Assembly: GCF_007846085.1 (NCBI RefSeq)
Contig: NZ_VOEJ01000007.1
Span: 1 to 64,000, forward strand
Origin: Mucilaginibacter pallidiroseus
GTDB taxonomy: Bacteria; Bacteroidota; Bacteroidia; Sphingobacteriales; Sphingobacteriaceae
DNA: 64,000 nt
Reading direction: 5' to 3'
Under the pieces are notes generated by a model that saw only the letters and a list, made by a program, of their open reading frames with translations, was not told the DNA's origin and did not search any database. Shown here piece by piece: positions 46,104 to 54,465 of the stretch (positions are counted from its first letter, which is position 1; each line of letters begins with the position of its first letter). A program made the position numbers and the translations under genes.

Positions 46104-46976
46104 ATGCAGAATCAAACCACTTATAACTACATCGAGGTTGCCGGAGTAAATATCTTTTATCGTGAAGCCGGACCTAAAGATGCTCCCACCTTACTTCTAT
46201 TACACGGCTACCCGTCCTCTTCTTTCATGTTCAAGGACCTGATCAACGACCTTTCCGATAATTACCATCTGATCGCTCCTGATTATCCCGGCTTTGGCAA
46301 AAGCCAACAGCCGGCGGTTGCTGATTTTAATTATACATTTGATAATTATGCGCTGATCATTGAAGAGCTGCTGAGCAAATTGAACGTTGACAAATACAGC
46401 TTGTACCTGATGGACTATGGTGCGCCCCTGGGCTATCGGATCGCAGCAAAATACCCGGAAAAGATAGATACGTTAATTGTTCAGAATGGTTGTGCCTATG
46501 AAGAAGGCCTTGATACGTTCTGGGAGCCGATCAAGGCTTACTGGCATGACAGGAGCAATAAGGAAGCAGAAGATATACTCCGCAGTTTCTTCCATCCTGA
46601 CGGGTTGAAATGGCAGTACACACACGGCGTCCCTGACACGACGGTCATCAGTCCCGATAACTGGGAAATGGACCTCCGTCACCTGGAAAGACCCGGGAAT
46701 GCGCAAATACAACTTGATCTCATCTATGATTACAGGACAAACCCACCCAAATACCCGGAATGGCAACAATATTTTCAGGATCACAATCCCGAAATGCTGA
46801 TCGTGTATGGTAAAAATGATTACATATTCCCTGCATCTGTTGCAGAGGCCTACAAAAAAGATGTGAAGAATCTTGAATGTCACTTATTCGATACGGGGCA
46901 TTTCGCACTGGAGAGCCATGGTGTCCAGATCGCGGCGATGATCATTAATTATCTGGACAGGAAGGTGATCCGATGA
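46104..46976 (+). CDS. Alpha/beta hydrolase, epoxide hydrolase / haloalkane dehalogenase-like (paralogue 3)
   Basis: The 290-residue protein is nearly the same as the one at 19038 through most of its length, for example GVPDTTVISPDNWEMDLRHL against GVPDTSVISPDNWEMDLRHL. Nucleophile Asp104 is in YLMDYGAPLG, oxyanion site LLLLHGYPSSS, and base His in FDTGHFALESHG. It also has Tyr after the nucleophile. The copies are 27 kb apart and oppositely oriented, so this is a dispersed duplication. Such pairs may have different substrates or different control. Confidence 0.88.
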   Translation: MQNQTTYNYIEVAGVNIFYREAGPKDAPTLLLLHGYPSSSFMFKDLINDLSDNYHLIAPDYPGFGKSQQPAVADFNYTFDNYALIIEELLSKLNVDKYSLYLMDYGAPLGYRIAAKYPEKIDTLIVQNGCAYEEGLDTFWEPIKAYWHDRSNKEAEDILRSFFHPDGLKWQYTHGVPDTTVISPDNWEMDLRHLERPGNAQIQLDLIYDYRTNPPKYPEWQQYFQDHNPEMLIVYGKNDYIFPASVAEAYKKDVKNLECHLFDTGHFALESHGVQIAAMIINYLDRKVIR

Positions 46977-47538
46977 TTTACTTCCAAAAAAGGAGCTACG
47001 CCTGCTGAACCATTGCCAAATGACTGTGGTTACCAATTCCCTTCCGGCCGGGCGTTGTCTCTACTCTATTTTTTTAAGCGTAACTGAATAAGGAATTAAA
47101 TCCGTATTCGCCAGCTTCGTGTGTCGATGTTCCAAGCTATCTGCCGCAGAACAGTATGGAATTGCATTTACCTGAAACTATATTAACGGCTAAAAAAAAA
47201 GTTTGGTGTTCATCAAGCGTATCGAGTAATCGCTATAGCCTGCTCGCCGCAGCTTAGAAAGCGGGGTTAAAAGCGATATTTAGCTCGTTCGTAAAGCGTC
47301 TCATTTATTTTATAACTTACTATCATACAGGTTATTGCACTTAAATTTCGTTTGGAAAATTCAATTTTACCCCTACTTTTGAGGCGTTGCTGCAGCAGCC
47401 AATAAACCAATTAACCAGTTTTTTCACTTTTAACGTCCCTGATGTCATCTAACCGGAGTTGGGCTGAAATGCCTGTACCTGGTTCCAGAAGGATATCAGG
47501 CGGAAAGGCGTGAATAACCATTTTTAAAAACCTCAATT
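46977..47538. other. Intergenic region with the promoter of the lyase gene
   Basis: A good promoter lies at 47351-47381. The rest shows no gene or terminator I can support. Confidence 0.5.
47351..47381 (+). promoter_or_regulatory. Bacteroidota promoter for the lyase gene
   Basis: TTTGG at 47351-47355 and TACTTTTG at 47374-47381, with 18 bases between, match the TTTG/TAnnTTTG promoter. The leader to the ATG at 47539 is about 150 bases. Confidence 0.6.
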
Positions 47539-48430
47539 ATGAAAAAAAGAACATTAAAGATCAGCTTGTTCGTCTTTGCTGCCGCCTGCTCTTTCTGCAG
47601 TTGCAAAAAAGGCGATGACATCTCGCAACAAGGCACCGGAGCTGAACAATCTATAAAAGATGAGCCGGCCAAGTCCGTTAACGCTGTAAATGCAAACTGG
47701 ACGATTAATTGGAATAACCGGGTCAATGGCGCCACTTACACGCAAAGCATGGCCAACACCGATTTCGGCAATACTACGACCTGGTACGGCTCCGGCGGAG
47801 CTTACACGACCAACGGTAACGGTGGAACGGTTGGCAGCCGGGTGACGTTACAGCCAAATCTTGATGATGGCGGCGGCCTGATCGCCAATTCCGTAATCGC
47901 TGGCGGATCGGCTTACGAGATGGATTACGATGTAAAGTTTCACAGCCAATTCAATTGGGGAAGGGGCGGAAAAGTCGGCTTCGGCTTCGGTATTGGTGAG
48001 CATAATACGGGCGGTGACCCCGGGACAGATGGCAACGGTGGTACGCTGCGGCTGATGTGGTATAACACCGGCCAGCGCGTATTTTTTTCAACCTTACCTT
48101 TACTACAAAGACCAACCGGGAACTTTTGGCGACACCTTTAGCAGGTCTTTCCCGGGTAGCGGTCAATCTTTGGCGAAAAACCAATGGTACCATGTTCACC
48201 TGTACATCAAAAGCAATACGGGCAGCAATACTAACGGTCATGTACAGATCGTGATCGATAACGTAATTGTACTGGACCAGGACATCCGCTGGACGACCAA
48301 CGATTCTAAACGTATGATCGACCAATTGACCTGGCACACCTTCAGGGGAGGCAATGATTCGGCATGGTGGACGAACACCACAGATTACATCTACTATGAC
48401 AACCTGGTAGTCCACCGTATCAGTAGCTGA
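47539..48430 (+). pseudogene. PL14-like polysaccharide (alginate-type) lyase lipoprotein, frameshifted in a T7 run
   Basis: The N-terminal part is a lipoprotein (cysteine-rich signal end CSFCSCKK) followed by ANWTINWNNRVNGATYTQSM and the beta-sandwich blocks YEMDYDVKFHSQFNWGRGGK and VGFGFGIGEHNTGGDP. At 48082-48088 seven Ts shift the frame and the protein ends at 48141. With six Ts it would continue VFFQPYLYYKDQPGTFGDTF and then NQWYHVHLYIKSNTG to a stop at 48430, 296 residues in all. The fold and motifs agree with polysaccharide-lyase family 14-like proteins, which cut alginate or glucuronans. A terminator follows. Either a pseudogene or a base-call error. Confidence 0.75.
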
Positions 48431-48502
48431 TAACCGGACAACGGATCTGGTGGTGCACTGATTGGAGTAAGCCGTCTCTGTATCCCTATAAGGGCCATCA
48501 GC

Positions 48503-48541
48503 AAAACGAACCGGGCTGCTTTCGCTGCCTGGTTCGTTTAT
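48503..48541 (+). terminator. Terminator after the lyase gene
   Basis: AACGAACC (48505-48512) pairs with GGTTCGTT (48531-48538), with an inner GGC/GCC stem, followed by TATTTATT-like sequence. It may also serve the convergent outer-membrane gene. Confidence 0.75.
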
Positions 48542-48606
48542 TCATTGGTGATAAGGATAGATTAAAGGTGCGCATGCCGACAGGAAGTCTGGCGAAAGGA
48601 GATAAC

Positions 48607-51174
48607 TTACAACCTTAGGTTAAGTGACAGATACGGATACCAGCCTTCTTTGGAGTGTCCTGCCAACACCTGGATAACCGCCAAGCTTGCAGGGGCAAAA
48701 TATACGCCTCCGCCATTGCCGGTATGCCATTTCTCTGAGGACTCACCTTTTACCCAAACGCGTCCGGTATCATAAAATCCCGTTATGCCTAATTGACCCG
48801 GTAATATATAGCTGGCAATATTGAACAGCTTTAAACGGGCCTGCAGGTTGTTATACAACATGTGGTCACCTGCAAAGCGGTTGCCCAAATAACCAAGCAG
48901 GTTACCCCCTTGTCCGCCCAGGAACATTGATTGGTAGAAGGCTGGCTTACCGATGCTTACGCCACCTCCAATACGATCGGTAAGTACAAAGGTGCCTTTT
49001 GAATTAAGGCTGAGGTAATAAGTGAACTCAGGACGGATCTGCGCAAAGGATCGAGTGTAGCTGTTCAGCCCATTGTACGCCTGCAGTGTTACATTAATCA
49101 AATAACCACTGCTGGGCAACATATTATTGTCGCGCTGATTACTGTTAAAATTTACCAGTAAGCCCAGATGCGCTTTTTCTTTATTAACGGTCAGACTATC
49201 GTACGAATTTATCCGGCCCGGATCATTGATAAAACGACCTGCATTATCATCGGCATCCATCTTGAAATATTGAAAAGATGGTCCCGCGCCGATGGTTGCA
49301 TTGCTGCCCAGATTCCAGCGCAGGGCAGGGTCAACCTGATAGGTGTTGTAGCGCGTGCGATAGATCCGGCGGTACCCTGGGAATTTAACCAGCGGAATTT
49401 CGTTGCCGCGGCCAAAAAAGTTAAGCGTATTGTTAGGCGCCTGTACAAAGGCATTAATCGTCAGGTCAGCATTGCCAATAGCATCGATCCATTCGCCGTT
49501 GTAACGTATGCGGAAGGCATCTGTGGCAAAAGCATGGGTAACCATAAGTTGCTGTACGCTGGCGTAGGGCAGTTTACGGAAGCCCTCGCGGCGCGTGTAC
49601 TTAAAACCCGCACCGATTAACAAGCCATCATCGGCATTAATGGCGGCTGTAGCCAATGGCATCCAGATATTGTAAGGGTTGTTCTGAATGAACCTGGTAT
49701 TCAACGTATCATTTTTAAGGTGCCTGCTTACCCTTCCATTACCGGTGAACCTAACACTGTCTTTACGACCGTAGATGCGTACGGTGTTTTCAGCCTGTCT
49801 GATGTCATACGTTTTTTGCCCGTTTCCGCCAATTACGCGCAATTTGATGGGTGATGAAGCATAATCTACAATTACCTTATCATCGCCGGCTTCCGTGTAT
49901 ATCCTTATCTCCCGGGTGATATCAGGGTCGTAAGCCATGTCGAGAATTTTACCGTTTTTGGCTTCGCCTGCTTTACTCAGCTTAGTGATTTGAATACGTA
50001 AGCCTTTGTTGCCGGCGTCGCTGATCATTACCTGCTCACTTTTATCGGTGGTGCGCAGATCTACTGTTTGATTGATAAACCGGTAGTACTCATCCATAGC
50101 GGCAGGTATGGCATCGCGCCGTTTTTTCATTTTATTTATAAGCACGTCATGCCGCATTTCATAAACTTCGGGAGGCAGTAGTTTTAACGAGGATTCAAGC
50201 ACTTCATCGGTTTCGGCTCTTACAAAATCGTTGGCTATACGCATCCATTCTGCATGGGTAAAGTGTGCATCGGGGTAAGCCTGAATAAACCGGGTTTTAA
50301 AAAGCGAATACTTCACTCGCGGGATCTCGCCATCGAAGTGATCTAATGCAGGATTGATCCATGAAACTGCTGCCAGCGACGGGCCAAGGCCTTCGCTCAG
50401 GTGAAATACCTGGTCGCGGTCGCGTGGAACCGCGTAATAAACTTTTTCTTTACCTTTCTTCCCGTAGGCCCAGCGCCATTGGTCAGGGTGGCGATCCCAG
50501 TCGCCGAGGAGCAGGTCAAGCATTCTGGCACGTAAAAACTGTTCTGGCTCAAAACGGTTGTCGTGGTCTTCTTTCAGTTCGCCCAGCATTTTCAAGGTAT
50601 TATCTGATTTGCCTGCGGGTTCCCGCTCTTCCAGCAATACCACCAATCCGCTGAAAACCTTGCTATACTCGCCCAAGGCCGGGTCGGGTGCCAGAACACC
50701 TATAATGGGGTTAGCGTGAGGCACCTTAGCCGCATCGGCCAAGGGCGGCACTACCAATGCCGAAAACGGATGCTGACTGCTCAAGGCGTCGTCTATCCAG
50801 TCTACCGCGAAAGTACCCTTGAAATTAGCCGGCAATATGTTTTCAGGTGTTTTCTCAACACTGCGTATTACCCATTCCCTGCCATTTTTATCCTGCAACC
50901 GTAACGATTTGGATTGCATACCACCGCCCTCACGAACGGGTTTTAACCCACCGTATACCTCGGAAAGTTTAATCACCGGCAGCTTAACCGGTGTAGCCCA
51001 TTCCTTGCGGTAATTTTCGCCAAACAGCCAGCGGTGTAAACTGCTGACGCTATCATAAGAGGGATGTACTTTCACGCTGACGCTATCACGAAAAACAGCC
51101 GAAGGTTTGCGCTGTGCATAGCTAAATATGGTAACACTCAGTAAAGCCGTGAGGAGGGTAAATTTGCGGATCAT
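48607..51174 (-). CDS. Large outer-membrane protein: kinase-like region plus BamA-type barrel
   Basis: From the ATG at 51174 the product has 855 residues with a signal peptide (MIRKFTLLTALLSVTIFSYA). Residues about 90-330 contain KSLRLQDKNGREWVIRSVEK, then LLGDWDRHPDQWRWAYG (about 222) and YYAVPRDRDQVF (about 253). This GDxDRHxxQW plus DRDQ pairing resembles the catalytic loop and metal loop of HipA/Fam20/CotH-type atypical kinases; that is inference. A strand-rich linker follows (about 400-510), then a C-terminal barrel of about 300 residues like the bacterial surface antigen/BamA domain (GYLGNRFAGDHMLYNNLQAR, end YPYLSLNLRL). Related Bacteroidota proteins often have an N-terminal metallophosphatase, which is absent here. 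Starts upstream of 51174 would precede the signal peptide. Confidence 0.8.
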   Translation of the reverse strand: MIRKFTLLTALLSVTIFSYAQRKPSAVFRDSVSVKVHPSYDSVSSLHRWLFGENYRKEWATPVKLPVIKLSEVYGGLKPVREGGGMQSKSLRLQDKNGREWVIRSVEKTPENILPANFKGTFAVDWIDDALSSQHPFSALVVPPLADAAKVPHANPIIGVLAPDPALGEYSKVFSGLVVLLEEREPAGKSDNTLKMLGELKEDHDNRFEPEQFLRARMLDLLLGDWDRHPDQWRWAYGKKGKEKVYYAVPRDRDQVFHLSEGLGPSLAAVSWINPALDHFDGEIPRVKYSLFKTRFIQAYPDAHFTHAEWMRIANDFVRAETDEVLESSLKLLPPEVYEMRHDVLINKMKKRRDAIPAAMDEYYRFINQTVDLRTTDKSEQVMISDAGNKGLRIQITKLSKAGEAKNGKILDMAYDPDITREIRIYTEAGDDKVIVDYASSPIKLRVIGGNGQKTYDIRQAENTVRIYGRKDSVRFTGNGRVSRHLKNDTLNTRFIQNNPYNIWMPLATAAINADDGLLIGAGFKYTRREGFRKLPYASVQQLMVTHAFATDAFRIRYNGEWIDAIGNADLTINAFVQAPNNTLNFFGRGNEIPLVKFPGYRRIYRTRYNTYQVDPALRWNLGSNATIGAGPSFQYFKMDADDNAGRFINDPGRINSYDSLTVNKEKAHLGLLVNFNSNQRDNNMLPSSGYLINVTLQAYNGLNSYTRSFAQIRPEFTYYLSLNSKGTFVLTDRIGGGVSIGKPAFYQSMFLGGQGGNLLGYLGNRFAGDHMLYNNLQARLKLFNIASYILPGQLGITGFYDTGRVWVKGESSEKWHTGNGGGVYFAPASLAVIQVLAGHSKEGWYPYLSLNLRL

Positions 51175-51536
51175 AGGAACTAATATCTGAAGCAAAATTA
51201 AGTGAAACGGTCGCATCGCATTTACTACAATTCTGATAACTCTTAGTAGAAATCTATAGAATGCTACCATAAAATGGTATATCTGGAAGACGGGAAGAAA
51301 ATAAATGAAAGATAAGTTGTCCGGAAATGCAGAGATATTCGGCCCGGCAGGACCCCTTCCGACTTCGAAACAGGTCAGCTGATCCCGGTAAGGAATAAGA
51401 CAAGATCTTAGCAAGAGCTACACCTTAGTATTCGGTAGAAGTGAATAACGCGGGCTAGGTCAGCCCTCATTACTCACTTTCAGATAATTTACGTTATAAA
51501 GCAGCAACCCTATATCCGCCATTTAAGAAGACCCGG
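51175..51536. other. Junction between cargo and mobilisation genes
   Basis: No gene is seen. It should contain the promoter of the outer-membrane gene (minus strand). It marks the change from cargo to the mobilisation module. Confidence 0.4.
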
Positions 51537-52145
51537 CTATTTCATAGCAACCACTTTTATTTCGACAACCTGACCGGGTATAGCCAGTTCGCTAACTCCG
51601 ATGATCGAACTTGCAATCCTTTTTGGATCGGGATAAAATTTAGCGCCTATTGTTTTTCTTGTCTGAAAGCCCGCCTGCATTTCCGTTACATAAATAACCT
51701 CCTCCATAATATCATCTTCCAGGTAGCCAAATCCATTTAACAGGTTTTTAATGTTCGTATAGGCTAACGACATCTGCTTTTCCATGCCTTCTGCTAAAGT
51801 ACCTTTTTCATCATGACCTAATTGTCCCGATACATACACCATATTTCCATTCTTTACGGCCTGCACATAGCCATACTCATCTTCCCAGCTGGCGATCAGC
51901 TTACCTTCATCTATGGTTTCATTGACATCAAAATTCAGGGACAAATGAAGCGTACTGGTCTTGGTTCGTATGTTTCGCCCGGCCAGATCTGTCAGCCTGA
52001 AAAGCTTGTCGTCAAATGATAATAACCGATCACTTTTGGTGTAACCATTCGTGGCCAGTAGTTGTGCTTTACCTGACTTGACTTTGTTCTCATTGTAGTA
52101 AAGAGCGCCATTCAGGCTTTTACCACTTTCAATTTTTGCGACCAT
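51537..52145 (-). CDS. Truncated relaxase fused in frame to a RidA/YjgF domain
   Basis: The 202-residue product is a chimera. Residues 1-85 are the start of a Bacteroidota MobA/MobB-type relaxase: MVAKIESGKSLNGALYYNEN, then TKTSTLHLSLNFDVNETIDE. The HxH metal motif that should follow is missing. From about 86 the sequence is a nearly complete RidA-like protein: WEDEYGYVQAVKNGNMVYVS, then YTNIKNLLNGFGYLEDDIME, ending AIPGQVVEIKVVAMK. The Arg used by deaminating RidA is Ala here, as in the Rid4-7-like groups. The relaxase part cannot nick DNA. The fusion either is a deletion scar with RidA now expressed from the mob operon or a new protein. Confidence 0.85.
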   Translation of the reverse strand: MVAKIESGKSLNGALYYNENKVKSGKAQLLATNGYTKSDRLLSFDDKLFRLTDLAGRNIRTKTSTLHLSLNFDVNETIDEGKLIASWEDEYGYVQAVKNGNMVYVSGQLGHDEKGTLAEGMEKQMSLAYTNIKNLLNGFGYLEDDIMEEVIYVTEMQAGFQTRKTIGAKFYPDPKRIASSIIGVSELAIPGQVVEIKVVAMK

Positions 52146-52522
52146 AGATCAGCATATTTGTTCATTCTTTCCTTGACCTGATTGATCGATGGCTCCAGCT
52201 TCCCATTGATGATTGTCATCAAATTCATCCATAAACGGGTGTCGGGAAAGCCATGAGCGCTATTTATATTCTTAACTGCCTGGTTCAGATTATTGCCGAT
52301 GTAATTCAACTCCCGTCGGAGCAGGGCTAGTTCCTCCAATATTTCGTCCATAGATTGGTCCCGATGGACTATAGTAACCGGCTCACCTAAAATCATAGCC
52401 CGGCTATATTCACTCAGCGTCTGAAAGGTGGATCTTTTATACCGTTTTTGAAGTGAATCTTCTTCGCTGGGTTTCAGCCGGATCTTCAAATACCGCGAAC
52501 GGTTTTCATCGTTTTTTTCCAT
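52112..52522 (-). CDS. MobC-type relaxosome protein
   Basis: From the ATG at 52522 the product has 136 residues, beginning with a ribbon-helix-helix-like part (YLKIRLKPSEEDSLQKRYKR, then TFQTLSEYSRAMILGEP) and the family helix LALLRRELNYIGNNLNQAVK followed by NINSAHG. It would bind the transfer origin and recruit the relaxase. Its 3' end overlaps the relaxase start by 34 bases, as in intact mobilisation operons. Two 12-bp repeats lie just upstream of the chosen start. Because the relaxase is truncated, the module is probably inactive. Confidence 0.85.
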   Translation of the reverse strand: MEKNDENRSRYLKIRLKPSEEDSLQKRYKRSTFQTLSEYSRAMILGEPVTIVHRDQSMDEILEELALLRRELNYIGNNLNQAVKNINSAHGFPDTRLWMNLMTIINGKLEPSINQVKERMNKYADLWSQKLKVVKA

Positions 52523-52543
52523 GATAAACTTGTCTATATCAAA

Positions 52544-52587
52544 CCGACTCCGGAGTGTTTGACAATGGTCCCGGACCGACTCCGGAG
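52544..52587. repeat. Direct repeat, candidate transfer-origin or MobC binding site
   Basis: CCGACTCCGGAG occurs at 52544-52555 and 52576-52587, a 32-base period (three helical turns). Each contains the palindrome CTCCGGAG. A further inverted repeat CGTTTG/CAAACG lies at 52602-52618. Confidence 0.55.
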
Positions 52588-52692
52588 GGAAGGGCAAGAT
52601 TCGTTTGTGGTACAAACGTACATCTTGCTAACTGCAAAAAGACAGCAGTTTAATCCCTTCCCTATTGTCATTGCATCTCTTCACGGTCTGAT

Positions 52693-52950
52693 TTATTGAT
52701 CTCCATGTTCCTTCAAAAAGTTCTGTAATGCCTGTATAGTTATATCCTTTTGCGAAATATCATTTCGTGCTCCGTAGGCTTTGATTCTTCTTTTTAATCC
52801 TTTAGGGATCCAGTTGTTAAAACGTGCTTCTTCTTCATCCGCAGACACTGTTAGCACCTTGATTGGTTGCACTTGTTGAATAGGCGTTTGAGGCACTTCG
52901 TTTTTAATCTTACTTGCCAGGTTACCCAGCTTCTTTTTATAATCATCCAT
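52693..52950 (-). CDS. Small DNA-binding-type partner of ParA
   Basis: The 85-residue product (MDDYKKKLGNLASKIKNEVP...) has a variable linker and a C-terminal basic segment WIPKGLKRRIKAYGARNDIS followed by QKDITIQALQNFLKEHG, which looks like a ribbon-helix-helix or short helix pair. It follows parA on the same strand, with a repeat array between them. This is the gene order of ParA/centromere-binding-protein partition pairs. An ATG 9 bases earlier is possible. Confidence 0.6.
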   Translation of the reverse strand: MDDYKKKLGNLASKIKNEVPQTPIQQVQPIKVLTVSADEEEARFNNWIPKGLKRRIKAYGARNDISQKDITIQALQNFLKEHGDQ

Positions 52951-52966
52951 AGCGATCAAACTTTAT

Positions 52967-53147
52967 GAACATTTGTCTAATGCTACAAATGCAGCAATGA
53001 ATATTTGAATACTTCTTGTAATGAATATTTGAACAGGTCTATATTTGTAGTTTGCTACAAATGCACATTTATACAAACCTACATTTGTACAATTGCAGGT
53101 TTATTCAAATGAACGTTTGTACAAATGTTCATTGCTACATTTATACA
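52967..53147. repeat. Iteron-like array of CATTTGT / ACAAATG repeats
   Basis: About a dozen short units of CATTTGT or its complement ACAAATG, and variants (ATTTGAA, CGTTTGT, CATTTATA), lie in both orientations within 180 bases. Examples are TACATTTGTAC near 53080 and CGTTTGTACAAATG near 53114. The array fills the space between parA and its presumed partner. It is probably a partition centromere and operator, or an origin-type iteron array. Confidence 0.65.
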
Positions 53148-53746
53148 CTGATAAGATCAACGATCTCTTCTGCAAGAAAAGTTATCTCTTCAATTGCCTT
53201 TTGATCAGTACTTTTCAGGATGCCGGCTGTCATTGAGGATCGAGCCAGGCTTACCCGGTCAAATACACGTGATTTTAATAAAGGAGTTCCCAGCGTATGA
53301 ATTAACTCAACAACCTCGGCTGTTATACCAGATCTTGGCTTTAACATATTGAGCACAATCCCCGCCTTTAATCTCTGATTTTGAGCTTGGGCAAATTTGA
53401 TTAGAGCCAGTGTCGACTTGATCGCCATCACATCAAAGAATCCGGCTTTTGTTGGTACGAGCACATAATCAGAACATCCAAAAAGTTCGTTTAAACGATT
53501 AGATAAATAGGGAGGGGTATCGACTATGATCAGTTCATAGTCTAAATAAGGTATCTAACCAATTTTCTCGGGAGCCAGAATCTCAAGTTCCGAAAAATTA
53601 TCTTTTAAGTGATATATACTGCCCTGTAGATCTGAGTCGATCAGGGCGACCCTTAATTGATCCTTAAAGCATAATGCCAGGTTCAATGCAAGGGTGCTTT
53701 TGCCGACGCCGCCTTTCTGGTGCGCCAATGTGATGATCTTTGCCAT
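53141..53746 (-). pseudogene. parA: ParA-family partition ATPase interrupted by an in-frame TAG
   Basis: Codons 1-63 read MAKIITLAHQKGGVGKSTLA... with the deviant Walker A motif KGGVGKST and SDLQGS. Codon 64 is TAG (53555-53557). The same frame continues IPYLDYELIIVDTPPYLSNR with the Walker A'/B part DTPP, then VLVPTKAGFFDVMAIKSTLA and the family end at 53141. Without the stop it would be 201 residues, normal for this small ParA group on Bacteroidota elements. Restart at 53464 would lack the nucleotide site. The gene is either a pseudogene, a base error or (unlikely) read through. It lies between the HTH gene and the repeat array. Confidence 0.85.
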
Positions 53747-53820
53747 AACTGATTATTTAAATGTGGACTAATTAATCTCGCATGCTGGAGCGCTCAAGAG
53801 ATTTCAGAATATCAGAAGGA

Positions 53821-54150
53821 TTAACGGCGCCTCCCCGGTATCAAATTAATGGAGTTGGCAATCTCGGAAAGCGTGCTTTTTTTGCCGGACCTGATCCACT
53901 CCAGTAGTTCATTTTTATTAAAGTACAGCTTTTTCCCTTGTTTGCTCACCGGAATTTCGCGGCGGCAAACTTTGCCGTAAATCGTGGAGATCGATAAATT
54001 GAGAAATGCCGAGGCCTGCTTTATTGAAAACAAACAATCACTATCCGTCTCATTAGGATGGTCATGACTAAGAATATCTTCAATTTTAGAAACTTTCTCC
54101 AAAAGTTCGCTTACCGCCTTGGGTAACTGGTCAAATGTTAATACTTCCAT
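53821..54150 (-). CDS. Excisionase-like helix-turn-helix protein
   Basis: The 109-residue protein has a short helical start (about 1-30) and an HTH_17/MerR-like domain: LFSIKQASAFLNLSISTIYG, then KLYFNKNELLEWIRSGKKST. It belongs to the small excisionase-family or element-control regulators that sit next to the attachment end of Bacteroidota mobile elements. It is the element gene nearest to the tRNA. No integrase gene accompanies it. Confidence 0.85.
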   Translation of the reverse strand: MEVLTFDQLPKAVSELLEKVSKIEDILSHDHPNETDSDCLFSIKQASAFLNLSISTIYGKVCRREIPVSKQGKKLYFNKNELLEWIRSGKKSTLSEIANSINLIPGRRR

Positions 54151-54465
54151 AACAGCTGGTTTTGTTTGTTATGGAGGCAAAGTTATCTACTGAAAACCGG
54201 AGGATACTCCGAGTTTGTCCGAGTCGGACAGCTAAAAAATCAAAACATCGGTAATAAAGCAGATTATTCTAAGCGGTAAAGATTTCATCATTGTAAAATT
54301 GGGAAGGTAGATTCCGTTTTAAAGGCATTTAAAGCTTCTTAAATGGCTCAAGTCGCAATTGAAAGAATTTTCGTTCTTGTATGCAAGTATTGAAAAACTA
54401 TGCGAAAACTATGCGAATAAAAAAACCCCACTCGCCAGAGTGGGGTTAAATCATTGATTTTGAGG
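54151..54465. other. Element end next to tRNA-Asn, no gene
   Basis: The stretch holds the promoter of the HTH gene and the tRNA terminator (54424-54447). An integrase gene, expected at such an end, is absent. No direct repeat of the tRNA 3' end is seen in the same orientation in the window. Confidence 0.5.
54424..54447 (-). terminator. Terminator of the tRNA-Asn transcript
   Basis: AACCCCACTC (54424-54433) pairs perfectly with GAGTGGGGTT (54438-54447) over a four-base loop. On the minus strand it is followed by TTTTT. Confidence 0.88.

Noticed and set aside
52967..53147. CRISPR array
   Set aside because: Units are 7-10 bases, in both orientations and irregularly spaced, with no cas genes; it fits iterons or a partition site.
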